Assembly (NCBI GenBank): GCA_027600665.1
Contig: JADGJL010000459.1
Location: forward strand, 1 to 20,646
Source of the DNA: Irineochytrium annulatum
Lineage: Eukaryota > Chytridiomycota > Chytridiomycetes > Chytridiales > Chytridiaceae
DNA: 20,646 nt
Direction: 5' to 3'
This document shows positions 1 through 11,000 of the stretch, in pieces. A program made the position numbers and the translations under genes. The notes under the pieces are model-generated. The model was not told the DNA's origin. It did no database searches and saw nothing but the letters and a program-made list of their open reading frames with translations. Within the stretch, counting starts at the first letter, position 1, and every line of letters starts with the position of its first letter.

Positions 1-3000
1 GCGGAAGGTTGTTCGGCGGGTGCGACGGGAGCAACAACTGGAGTTGGGGTCGGGATGGGAGGCGCGGTTGCCGACGTCGGAGTACCTCCGGGAGCCACCC
101 CGGCGGGAAGAGCTCCCTTCGAGGAGGTTGAGCCAACTCTCGTCTGCGCAAAAAGATTTAGATCGTAAATATTAAAGAGTAAACGAGACTGATGATAAGA
201 GGAAAATTACAATAATACCTTGATCAATTCCGCGGGAATTCCGGTACCGGGAGTCTTGGCCGACTTTGGCTGAGCCCTAACGCTCACCATCGTCCCTTTC
301 TTCCCCTTCCCGCCAGCCACCTCAATAACAATCTCCTGCTCGTCCAGCTTTTCCAGCCTGCTGAGCAAACGTTGCACAATCTTGAAGCGCGCGGGCCAGA
401 TCCCGTTGTCCGGCTCGCTCTTCATACACTTCGTATGCGTCCGCTGCATCTTGGTAAGCGCTGCTGGCTCCGCACCTTTTGGGCATTGGGACTTAAACCG
501 GCAACCTTTGCGGTTGCACATAAAGCAGACAGCGCCTGACATTGCCCTCGATTGCGTAGGCTCGAGGTTCGGAGGGAGGCTAAATCGCTTTGACGCCGAC
601 GGCTCCCGCTCCCTCGGCTCCACCACTGCGTCCTCCGGCTCGCCCTCGTCAAGGCCGGCGTACGCGTCCTCCGATGGCTCTTTGACCGCTTGGTCTTCCC
701 CCGTATAGTCATCGTCTCCATAGTCCTCTGCAGGCTCGATCAGCTCTTCGTCCTCTTCATAGTTGTCGTCCTCCATCGCCGCCGCCGCCGCCGCTGCAGC
801 CTTGGCCATTTTGTTTTTCCCGCCTGGTACTCTCCTCACACTGTCGCTGTAGTTGATCGTCTTGCGGCTTGTTCGGGTCCTCTTGCCGGTGTCCATCATC
901 AGCCGCCGCTTCTCCTCCTTCGCAGCCTCCTCGATACGGTTCTTCAGTAACCTGTCCCAGAACTCGGTATCCTCCTCCTTCACTTCACCATCGTTTTCCT
1001 CGCCCATCATCATGTCCCCTGCTTTCGAGGAGGATATCGTCGCCATCCGTACCTTGCTTTCTTGCGCTTTCGCACCACCCCGCTCGACTGACTCCTTGGC
1101 GACTTCTTCTAGGAGGACAGCGACTTCGTCGGCACTAGGCAGCACCTCCTCCTTCTCGAGCGTCCAGACCCGTGCGAACGCAAACGAGTTCTTAACCCCC
1201 TTCCCTTCTTCCCCTTCCACCGACTCGCCAAGCTCAAGCTTCTCCTTCTGCTGCTGTTCCGCGATAATTTCATCTCGCTGGAGCAACTTCTCAATCTCGG
1301 CGTCGTCGTACCGAACTTGTTGCGCCGTGTCGTCTGCCTGGAACATCGACTCTGCACCAAACTTGATTATTTCCGAAATCTCCCGGGAGTCGACGTTCTC
1401 GTCGACCATCTTCTCGACGATAAGGTGGTCGAGCACAAGCTTCTTCTTTCCCATCTCAATAATCCGCTCTAATCGCAGTTAGAAACGCCTCGCAGTATAG
1501 TTTTGTTTTCACATACCCTCCACAGCGCCACGCGTAAACAGCTTAAAGATCAAAACCGGCTTCTTCTGGCCAATACGGTGAACTCTCGCCATTGCTTGTA
1601 TATCCTGGTGGGGGTTCCAGTCGGCATCGTACATGATGATGGTGTCCGCCGACGTAAGGTTAATCCCCACCCCTCCCGTTCGGGTTGTAAGCAGGAACAC
1701 GAAGTAATCCGACCCTGGCGCATTAAAAGCATCCAAAAGCCCCTGGCGAGTCTCCATTTTCGATTCTCCATCCTAATAGATGAAGTTAAAATCCGGCCGC
1801 ATGAACAAACGGGACAAGCGCCGATACTTACGATTCTCAGGAACAAATGACCTTCGCCGCGTAAGAAATCCTCTAGAATATTCAACGCGATCTTGAATTG
1901 AGAGAAAATAAGGACCCGGTGGCCTCTCTGCTTTAACTTCGAAAGAAGCGGCTGCAGAAGGATAAGCTTCCCGCTCGCATTCGTGAGGTAACTGTGAGCC
2001 TGATCCGGCGTGAGATTCAAAGGCTCGACATCCTTTAACAGATACGGGTGATCACAAATCTTTCGAAGCTCGACGAGGATGCTGAATAAGAAATATGTTA
2101 GTTGCGGGCAATCTTAACAATCCTTGCGGCCGAACGTACTTATGCAGCGGCGAAACCCGATTATCGCTGGACTTCTCACCGATTGACTTTAAGACTTTAA
2201 AATTCTTCGATAGCACGGCTCTGTAGAGCTGCTTCTGCAGCGATGTGAGAGAGCACGGCACGAGGAGCTCAGCCTGAACCAAAAGCGTTAGTAAAACGGT
2301 AAGACTAGCAAAAACCGACCTTCGGCGGGAGCTCGCCACCACCGAGCACCTGGTTCTTCGTCCTCCGCAGGAAGTACGGTTTCAAGTCCTACAAGTCTAC
2401 CATTTTAGTATCAAGCCGCCATGAAGCTAAGCAAAACGTAAATACCTCGTGAATTTTCACAATCTTCTGATCGCTGATGTTCTCATACTGCACTTCGAGT
2501 TCTTTCGGGTCCGCCCAGTTTCCTGGGTCCAAGAAGTTCAACAAGCTAAACAGCTCACGAAGGTTGTTTTGCAACGGCGTACCTTTTGTCCAACATTAGA
2601 ACAAATCAACGAAGACAAGAACAACGTACCCGTCATGATGATCTTGTGCTCCGCGTCGATATTGTCGACAAAGCTCCTAAAGGTCTTAGCCTGGTCGTTC
2701 TTGAGCCGATGTCCCTCGTCGCAGATTAAGGCGCGGAAAGGGATGTCCTTAAACAGCGAGCTCTCCGCCATCAACGTCTCGTAGCCGGACAGAAGGACGT
2801 GGAACCGGACGGATCGTTTGCTCTCGCCGTCGCGGTCGTTCAAAAGAAGATGCTCCCGAATGCTATCCCGATCGTTCTTGTTCCCGCTGTACAGGACGAC
2901 GATAAGGTCCGGAGCCCAGTGGGCGAACTCCTTGATCCAATGGCCGGTCGTGATGATAGGCGCCGCAATGACGAATGGGAAGACGTTGTGATTCTTGAAA

Positions 3001-5949
3001 AGACAGTTGATGAACGAAACAATCTGGACCGTCTTGCCGAGACCCATCTCGTCAGCCAGGATGCAAGGGATCGACTTGGTCCACTTGTAAAGCAACCAAT
3101 TAAGCCCTTCCATCTGATACCCCTTCAGCGTGCCGTTCATAACGAACTCCGGTTGCCTCTCGAGCTCGACGAAAGCCGGGCGTGGGTCACTAAAGTTTGC
3201 CTTGATGACCTCGGTACCGACCCGCTGGCGGAGGATGTAGTGCCGCAGAGCCTCCATAAAACTCGGCCGCATCCCGCACTCGAGCTCCTCCCGGAATCGC
3301 GCATCGCCCTCGTTCCCAATCACTAGCTCAGCGTCCATCATCGACACCTCCTTTACGGTCGGGATCGTCTCCCAGGTGGTATTCTCAAAGCTAGATCCCT
3401 TCCATTTCACGAGGACCGTCTCCACCTTCGCGATCGCCGCCTCAAGCAGATCCATCTCGTCAATGGAACCCGTAAGATCCTTAAACGCGTCATCCTGTCC
3501 CGAGTGATATTCGACGTCGAGAATTTTATCTACGCGTATGAGGTCTTCCGGGAAGCATTCGAGTGGGGGTAGCGGAGGCCCGGGGTACTTCCGGTCGAAC
3601 CGCCTGATCATGTTCACCCCGCCTTGCAGACCCGTCAGCCAACTTTCTGGGACCCACGCGCACGCTCGCTGAGAGAGGTTTTGGAACTTGACAAAATACT
3701 CCCGCCGGCGATCTTTCAAGCATTAATGACGTTAACAACCATCAACCTTAAAAAAAAAATTGGGAAGTAACTATAACATACCTTGGTAGAGCACTTTCCT
3801 AAATCTTGGCACTCCGTCAACTTTCAAATCGCGATATGTTACGATGCCCTCAAGGTCGCTCCGCCACTTGACACAGTCGTTGCACTCAAATGCATGCAGG
3901 TAATGGTTAACGGTCCCAAACGTAAGGTTCCTGCTCTCCGGGTCCGCGCCCTCCTCAACAGGCTTGCACTCCTTAAACTCCCGAAGCAGGCATGGCACGT
4001 GGGCGTAAAAGGAGCACCGAATGCACCGGAAGAGCGGGTTAATGTTGGCCACCTCAACCTTCATCTTCTTAACCATCGGGATCGGAGGCGGCGGTGGGGG
4101 CTCCTCACCCTCCGCAAGGTCGGTGACGGCTGGCGCGGGCGGCGGATTCGGGTCGGGAACCTCAACTTCGACGACGGGGTCCACGTTTGGCAAGCCATCG
4201 CAGATAAAGCAATGAGGAAGGACGGCCTCGATGCAAAGGGAGCATTGAAACCCTTCTACCAGATAATCGCTTGTCGCGTGGATGTCGCGGAGGCGATCCT
4301 TCGCCTTCTTCAACACGGGCTTTTGATGACATCCCGGGTGGTAGGCGGCCGAACATGTCACGCAGTTCATGAGCTCGCCCAGATCCCCCACTAGGTCTTC
4401 CCCGCCCCCGGTTTTCTTCTTGTGCCTCTTTGATTCCGACTTCATTCCACAACGATTGCAGACATCGTGGTGAGGGGTAGTCGACTTTTCGGTATAGTCG
4501 GCGTACATGACCGCCACGCGGCGGCCGGGCGACCCGGGGTCAAGCTCGTCGTCTGCGCAAACAAGGGTTAGTTGTCAAAGCGAGGAAAAGGACGAGCTCT
4601 AGAACAACAACATACTTTCGTCACTATCGGAGTCCACTTGAGCCTTCCTCCGCTTTACCGGCACATCTTCCTCTTCCTCCTCATACTCCTCCTCATAATC
4701 CTCCTCCTCCACGACGACAGGAGCCTGGACGACCTTTGGCTTTCGCCCCCGCTTCCGCTTCTCGGCGACGACGACGGGCGCTGGCGGTGGCGGCGGTGAA
4801 GGCGCCACGTCCATGTGCTCAAAATCTTCGATCATGTCCACCCAATTTTCACAACACGTGCTGTCCAGAGGTTCCTGGTGACAACGTCAAACGGCGACTT
4901 TCCGCAAGTAGCAGTCAAACAACCCACCATCGTCTTATCCCCGTTCGTCCACAACACCTGGTACACGATCCGCCCGGACCGCTCCTGAGACTTCCTCACA
5001 ATCTTAACCGGCGTCCCGCGGTTCACCGGCACCGCCGGCACGGGCGGTGCGATCGGCGCCACCGGCCTGACCTTCGGCGGCCTGCCCCTCTTCCTCTTCA
5101 CCGGCGCCGCCGGGTCGATCGCTGGCGACGCGGGCGTCGGGATCGGCACGGCCTTTTGTGCAGGCGGCGGGGGGTGCGGCGTTGCAACCGGTGGCTGAGA
5201 TACTGTGGGCGCCGGAGCGATCACAGGTGCCGCAGCGACTACCGGAGCAAAAATTGCCGCCGGCGCCGCCCCCGCCGCCGACTTCACCACTGCTGGCCTC
5301 ACTCCCGGCATTCGGTCGTCCCGGTCCGACGCCAGCTCGTCCTCCTCCAGCTCATCCTCGTCGTCTGTCATCTCCGAGTAGTTTGGGTTCGACTTCCTGG
5401 AGCGCTTCGAGGGCAGCACGGCTGACGATGACGAGGCGGGAGATGGCACGACGGGGACATCTTTCTTGGCTGCGGTTTTATGTTCATTAGTCGCGGAAGT
5501 ACTTGCAAACAAGAATCGCCTAGCACACACCTCGCTTTTTCTTGTCGTTTTCGCGAGAATAATACTCCTCGATCAGCCCGTCGATGTTCTCCGCATCCTC
5601 TTTGGGTACCCACGATAATTCAAGCGAGCCGCGCTGTCGTGAGAACGATCATGGTGTGAGTGAGATTGTCAGATCATGGTGGTGAGAAGGAACCTCGGTG
5701 CCCATCGCATCCGCCATCACCGGGTGATCCCGCCCTCGGTCCCGCGCGGGACCTTCCCCATGGGCGGCGGGGGACGGTTGGATGCGGTGATGGCGGGGGA
5801 TACGGGCGCTGTAGTTGAAGGTGACATACCCATTTCAAGAGGTACTGTGTCCGACCGGCCTCGACCTTGATGTCCATCACGGCCTCGACTTCCTCAAGCT
5901 CCTCGTCAGGCTCGAGGTCCCTGATGGCGGGCGGGGCGTCGGAGGCCAT
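1..5949 (-). CDS. CHD3/Mi-2-type (Mit1-like) ATP-dependent chromatin remodeler, C-terminus cut off by window edge
   Basis: This nuclear SNF2-family ATPase should slide or evict nucleosomes, probably in gene silencing. My exons (complement) are 5949-5830, 5633-5531, 5469-4928, 4874-4616, 4552-3782, 3712-2630, 2582-2446, 2388-2320, 2273-2140, 2081-1832, 1772-1517, 1468-219 and 143 to the edge; all phases agree and give about 1,705 residues. Visible in order: a chromodomain (about 20-70), an acidic/Pro-Ala linker, AT-hook-like RGRPP (about 203) and RGRKP (about 298), a second chromodomain-like segment (225-275), two PHD-type zinc fingers (CNRC...CVTC...HPGC...CSLC, then CFIC...CIRC...HVPC...CNDC, 373-570), two more chromodomain-like segments (590-735), and the SNF2 core. 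The core has DEMGLGKT (819-826), DEGH (930-933) and a helicase C half ending in the arginine-finger motif VHRIGQ. An acidic tail carries a Cys cluster near 1556. Family assignment is firm; Mit1-like rather than another CHD3 is inferred from the PHD-chromo order and the C-terminal cysteines. Confidence 0.9.
5711..5796. repeat. Nested inverted repeats inside intron 1 of the remodeler gene
   Basis: Two perfect 12-nt arms, CCGCCATCACCG at 5711-5722 and its reverse complement at 5785-5796, enclose a 62-nt loop. Inside the loop is a perfect 16-nt palindrome, GGTCCCGCGCGGGACC (5738-5753), and the left arm overlaps a 13-nt palindrome (5716-5728). The whole lies in a 196-nt intron (5829-5634), about three times the length of the gene's other introns. 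No target-site duplication or transposase was seen. Confidence 0.7.
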
Positions 5950-6618
5950 TGCGCGCCGACTCCGCGGAACTCGGGGAGCGGGGGAGGACGAACGAATATG
6001 GGGAAGCTAACAAGTTACGCAAGAGCTATCTCAAAAGTCCCAATTCCGCTTGGAAAGCCAATACCCGGCGGCGAGGCTGCTACGGGGAAAAAAAAGCAAG
6101 GCCAACCGCGTGACTTTTCCTCCGATAAATCCCAATCTGACTTTCTGCACCACATGACCCGCACCAGCATAAAGCACGCGTTCTATCTCAACGCGCCGTC
6201 GCCCTCCCTCCATTTAACGCGACTTCACGCGTCACCACCACTCGCAAGTGGGCGCGACTGCATTACTAGATGCCCCTGCAGATCACCTTCGGTGTTGAAG
6301 AGTTTCTATGTCGAATAAAATGCGTGCTACTATTTTGTCGTCATTGTCATGTTCCGGTCTCCATTCAGTGGACGTCTACTGGCCAAGGCCCTTCTCTTTA
6401 AAAGGGCGGTCTCCATCCACAGGACAGTCTGCAAACCAGGTTGGGCATTCGGTGGACCAGATGTACAATTGGCCGCGATAGGAACGATATATTGATATTG
6501 GAAACCGAGATCGAAGTGAAATGGCAGCAACGTATTCAGTCAAACCCGTTATGATTAACGCAAGAGAGAAATCCAGATCCACCCAGCGGACACCCTGGTC
6601 GAGTTCAATCGTCGGCTT
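5950..6618. promoter_or_regulatory. Intergenic region: remodeler promoter side and small-gene 3' side
   Basis: I see no convincing coding exon or tRNA in this 669-nt gap between two minus-strand genes. The part next to 5949 must carry the remodeler promoter and the far part the small gene's 3' end. No clear TATA box is visible. Two copies of ACGCGT lie at 6176-6181 and 6227-6232, about 230-280 bp upstream of the remodeler start codon. In yeasts this hexamer is the MBF (MluI cell-cycle box) site; that it works here is inference. Confidence 0.4.
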
Positions 6619-7077
6619 TCAGTAATCGTCCTCGGCGTCCTCCATGAGCTCGCTCGAGAGGTCGTGCGCCTCGGCCAAGAGCTCGGAAATAACGGCCTAG
6701 ACAAATTATAGGCGAGGTTAATGTACAGAAAAAACTGCTTGTATATCGGAATAACGATCGTTGCGCTTATTACCTGGCCCGGAGCCACGGTGCCGTCCTG
6801 AGAGTTATAGGTGGTAAGCGATCCAAAGCATCAGGAAAACAAACACGAACCCGTTCATGGATGGCCGCCTCCTGGTACTCCTCGTCAATCTAGATAACAA
6901 AACCCAGTGTTTACAACGCTTAAGTTGGCTATAAAGCACTTGGTGGTTCCCACTTACCATGTGAAGACGCTCCTTCAGCGCCAAGATATCGTCCGCGCTG
7001 TTCCTCCTCTTCGACCGCCTGTGCAGGTCATCGATCAGGTCCTCCAGTTTTTGTATAATGCGGTCGGCGCGAGTCAT
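6619..7077 (-). CDS. Small spliced hypothetical protein, 86 residues, helical and acidic at the C-terminus
   Basis: I do not recognise the family. Four exons (complement 7077-6958, 6889-6851, 6797-6774, 6696-6619) are all joined in phase 0, with GTAAGT, GTTCGT and GTAATA donors and TAG, CAG and TAG acceptors. Introns are 68, 53 and 77 nt; exons 2 and 3 are only 39 and 24 nt. The protein starts MTRADRIIQKLEDLIDDLHR, has a basic RRSKRR patch near residue 20, a second charged helix (DDILALKERLHM) and ends in an acidic stretch EDAEDDY. Charged heptad-like spacing suggests a short coiled coil or a subunit of a complex. There is no signal peptide or membrane segment. Chosen start: the first ATG, in a GAGAATGA context. 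The consistent phase over three introns supports a real gene; function is unknown. Confidence 0.65.
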
Positions 7078-7683
7078 TCTCGTGAGCGTAGGAGTCGAAC
7101 TGGGATCAAGCTTGAGGAAGCGCGAAGTAATTACGAAGCGACGATTAAAGGCGACGAGGTTTACGGCAGGGAATTGAGCCTTCGTGGAATCGCGTCGAAG
7201 GTTGGCGACGGATCGTCGCGGTCGTTGGGGCTGGCATTTGATAGGAGCACTTCCGAACGTGGTGGTAAAAAGACTGAGGCCAGCACGTCCCCAACCAAAG
7301 TAAGGAACACGCTGTCAAGATTTCCACTGCCCACGACTACTGGATTTCATGCACTCCTTCTTCACAACGTCGTTTTGAGTCCTGTAGCCTTCGCCTCCTC
7401 ACCCTCACCAGGTCCAGACTGAAGGCTCCGGATTCGATGGTTGCGCGCGCTGTTGTGCCCGAAATTCGCTAGTTTACCATTATTGGCTGCTGGAGGAAAA
7501 AAAAATAAAAAATCAGCAGATGCAACAGTTGGCAAATTTTGTTGTGTGAGCAAGCTAGGAACATATTAGCCGTTCTAAAGACTGATCCCAAGAATATACG
7601 ACGCGTTCGCCTCGACGATCGCTCGCTGTATGGCCATCCCGAGCCGAACAACAGCCCGTTAACAGCTGGAGTGGGCGGAAGAG
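7078..7683. other. Intergenic region between the diverging small gene and the duplicated kinase unit
   Basis: This stretch is unique in the window and precedes the duplication. It should hold both the small gene's promoter (minus) and the upstream promoter of kinase copy 1 (plus). An A-rich run lies around 7497-7512 and an ATTGG (inverted CCAAT) near 7480. Long open frames here look like chance: they have no splice or homology support. A GTTCGACTCC sequence on the minus strand near 7100 resembles a tRNA B box, but no A box or cloverleaf accompanies it. Confidence 0.4.
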
Positions 7684-7712
7684 CGCATGAATATTGCTGT
7701 TAAGAGCCAACG

Positions 7713-7952
7713 ATGCAAGGATTTCCTTTGACTGTGGACGAGTGGAGAGCAAACGAGGCAGGGTATTCTCCCATTAGAGGACGAGCAGAGGTGAGGAGCA
7801 CAAATGCTGGAGGTGCTGGCTGCTGTAAGCCCAGGAAGAAAATTGATGTTAATCGTTCGCGACGGACACTTCATAGTGCCGCCTCGAGGTCGTCGCGTCA
7901 CGCGTCGCGGCCCTCGTCATCGACGGGCGGACAGATAACATCGCGAACGCGA
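7713..7952 (+). other. Candidate 5' exon (or upstream ORF) of kinase copy 1
   Basis: An open frame of 80 codons starts at ATG 7713 and stays open up to a possible donor, CGA|GTATGG, at 7953. A 48-nt intron ending TTTCAATTTAG (8000) would join it in phase 0 to 20 further open codons that run straight into the kinase ATG at 8061. The product would be basic and Ser/Arg-rich with no recognised domain. Copy 2 has the matching ATG and reading frame, with net length differences of 6 and 24 nt, both multiples of three. Against it: the continuation is broken in copy 2, and the 86 bp core (7833-7918) is identical in both copies, so other frames are also preserved. It may be untranslated leader instead. 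Confidence 0.35.
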
Positions 7953-8060
7953 GTATGGTAACAATGACAGCTTACATCACAACCAACCTTTTCAATTTAG
8001 CCCGTCGACCTTTGCTCAAATAGCCGCGGCCCAGGTCGCAGTGGATGTGTAACCATTCAG

Positions 8061-11000
8061 ATGGTGCTGCTCGACCATCATGCGATCCCCGAAGCCAACG
8101 TCGAGGTCTTCCACGATCAGCTCCTGGGACGCGGGGGCTTTGGGAAGGTGTACAGAGGCCGCTACAGGAACGGCGCGGTCGCCGTGAAGGAGCCCCGCTT
8201 CCTGAGCCTCACGAAGGCCGGGTGCGCCCTTGACCATCAAAGCGATGGATTCCGGGAGGAGATCACTATCCTCGCTTCGTTAAGACCGCATACGAACCTT
8301 GTCACGTTTTACGGCTTTGTGAGGGAGACCAGTGCAATCGTTATGGAGGTAGGCGTGGTTTCACAAAGGAGATGAGTACTGACGGCCATTGTTGATTACC
8401 ATAGTTATTGGAGTTAGGCTCTCTCAAAGAGTACTATCGTAGTAACAAGATGCGACCCTTCGCCGACCGCATCAACATTGCCCTGGACGTCGCCGAGGGC
8501 ATGGCTTTCCTTCACTCACGCCCAAAACCAATCATCCATAGCGACTTGAAGGGCGCCAACGTGCTCCTGACCGTGCAGGGGACCCGGTTATTGGCTAAGG
8601 TCACCGACTTCGGTCTTGCCGTCGCAAAGGATTCGATGTCGCAGGCGCGGCCCAGCGCTGCAATTGTTGGAAGTCAGCTTTATATTGATCCGGCGTTCTA
8701 CTACGAAGAGATTGGGGTGAGTGTACGTCTTATACTAGAAACGACTTCTAAGTTCCCGCGTTAGCGTGACGCTCTCGGCGACGTGTTTTCATATGCGGTC
8801 GTTCTGACAGAGCTGGCAAGCTGGAAAGGCCCGTACGGTTTCCCTGAGGACAATTTTCCGTGGGATTGGTTCCTGAGACACATGCAACGGGCCGATCACG
8901 CCAACCATCGCCCAGCGCTCGACACTTTTCCTAAAGATGTACCGGCCGAGTTTCTGGAGGTCATTAAATCGTGTTGGAATCCTCTGCGCCAGAATCGACC
9001 GCGTTTCACCGGCGGTGGCATCGCGGACCGGTTGAAGAAGATACAGAAAGTGGAGCCGGGTGTAGCGGTAAAGGTTTCAAGATTTTTTGATACCGCTGTC
9101 GAAAACTCTGCACCGTCATCGATCAACACGGAAACCGACGCGGCGGTACAGTCAGGGATGAAGTCTGACAGCACGCTATCAACTCTTGATCGTACAGACT
9201 TGAACCCGGCCGCGAACTCCGGTATATCGGTAGATGAGTCCGGATATTTTTATACCGCTGTTGAGAATACCGCACCGTCATTGATCACTGCGGATATCAA
9301 TGTGGCGGGGCAGTCAGAGGCGCAGTCGAAGAGCCCGCTGTTAGCCTTCAATCTTAATAACTTGAACCCGGCCGCGAACGCTGCTGTATCGGTCGACGGG
9401 TCGAGATCTTTTTATACCGCTGTTGGAAGCTCCGCAAAGTCATTGATTACGACAGAAACCAATCTGGCGAGGCAGTCAGAGGCGCAGTCTGACAGCACGC
9501 TACCAGATTTCAATCTCATTGACTCGATGGAGATGCACCACCTTGGGTATAGTGTTTTGTTGACCAAATTCTACTCTCCGCTGTTGCCCAACCCGCGAAA
9601 TGTTTCGTCCGCGTCCTCTGCTGCATTAATGGAGGAGTCGAGCTCTGTTTTTGCCGCCAATGAGACCTACGCACCCTTGTTGATCACGACGGAAACAAAT
9701 CAGGCGGGGCAATCAGAGGCGCAGCCAAACAGCTCGCTACTGGATTTCAAGCTTGTTGACTCGATGGATATGGACCCCCTTAGTGGTAGTGTTTTGTGGA
9801 GCGAATCCTACTCTCAGCTGTTGCCAAACCCGCGAGATGTTTCGGCCGCGTCCTCTGCTGCGTTATTGGAGGAGTCGAGCTCTGTTTTTACCGCCGATGG
9901 GACCTCCGCACCCTTATTGGTCACGACGGAAACCAATCTGGCGGGGCAATCAGAGGCGCAGCCAAACAGGTCGCTACCGGATTTCAATCTTGAGGACTCG
10001 TTGGCGAGAAACAGCCTTGGTAGTAGTATTTTGAAGGCCGGTTCCATCTCTCGGCGGTTGCGAAACACGCGAAATCATTCGACTGCGAACTCTGGTGACT
10101 CGCCTATTTATACTGCCTCTCAACAACATATCACTGGTCCGCTTTCGCTAACGAACCCTCAGTCCAGCCTCTCCACCGCCGCACACATGCACGCCCCTAG
10201 TTACGCAGGCCCCGTCTCCAACTCCCAAGGGGCCGACCACCAGCCGTACTGGCCACCTTCGACGCTAACACTATCAATCCCTAAAACGCCATCGCCATTA
10301 GTCGAGCCGATAGAGTTCTGTCTTCGCACACCTCGTCGCCTCGCGCCTTATGCGTCTCTCAGATCCACAAGTGATTGTGCCTTCACGCCTGGCCCTGGCC
10401 TCCCTTCCTTCTCCATCCTCTCGAACCACGCCCTCACGCTCTGCACCTCCACGGCACGGTTCTGCGCCTACTACGAATGCCAGGTCCTCGACGCCGACAC
10501 AGCGCGCGGCACGATCGCCATCGGGCTCGCAACAGACGCGTTCCCGGAGACGACCGCGCCCGGTTGGAGCCCGATCAGCGTGAGCTTCCTGTCCACGGGG
10601 GAGGTGGCATACTGCACGAAGGCCGAGAATGCGGGGACGGGGAATCGGACCACCTTTGCGACGGTGGGGTATGGTACGGGGGATACGATCGGGTGTGGGT
10701 ACATATCGGCCATCGGGTGCGTGTTCTTTACGCTCAACGGCGAGTTCCTCGGCGAGTCTTTCAGTCTTCTTGGAGAAGAGGCGGCGGCTTCCGCCGCGTC
10801 GCGAAACCTTGGCACGTTTGTGAGCGATATGCCGCGACTTCCATTTCATGCCGCTATTGGTGCCATCAGCGGGAGCGTAGAGTTTCGGATGAACTTCGGT
10901 GCGAAGCCATTCCTGTACATGGAGGCCGGCGGTGGGGACTCAAGCGTGGAATCGGACGCGGCGCTAGCAATGATGATGACGATCATAAACGAGAACGGGT

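Noticed and set aside
853..1482. 209-codon open frame on the plus strand opposite the remodeler
   Set aside because: It is antisense to a well-supported remodeler exon, Ser/Phe-rich in the way reverse frames of Glu/Lys-rich coding DNA are, and has no recognisable domain.
4736..5425. 229-codon Arg/His-rich open frame on the plus strand
   Set aside because: Antisense shadow of the Pro/Ala-rich remodeler linker; composition is explained by GC-rich reverse frame.
7085..7105. tRNA B-box-like GTTCGACTCC on the minus strand
   Set aside because: No A box at the right distance and no acceptor or anticodon stems could be drawn.
6907..7422. 171-codon open frame on the plus strand over the small gene's promoter and first exon
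   Set aside because: No recognised domain and no splice support; it overlaps antisense the phase-consistent small gene.
9796..10068. Overlapping short frames on both strands in the kinase linker
   Set aside because: They are shadows of the repeat array and are not kept between the two copies in matching positions.
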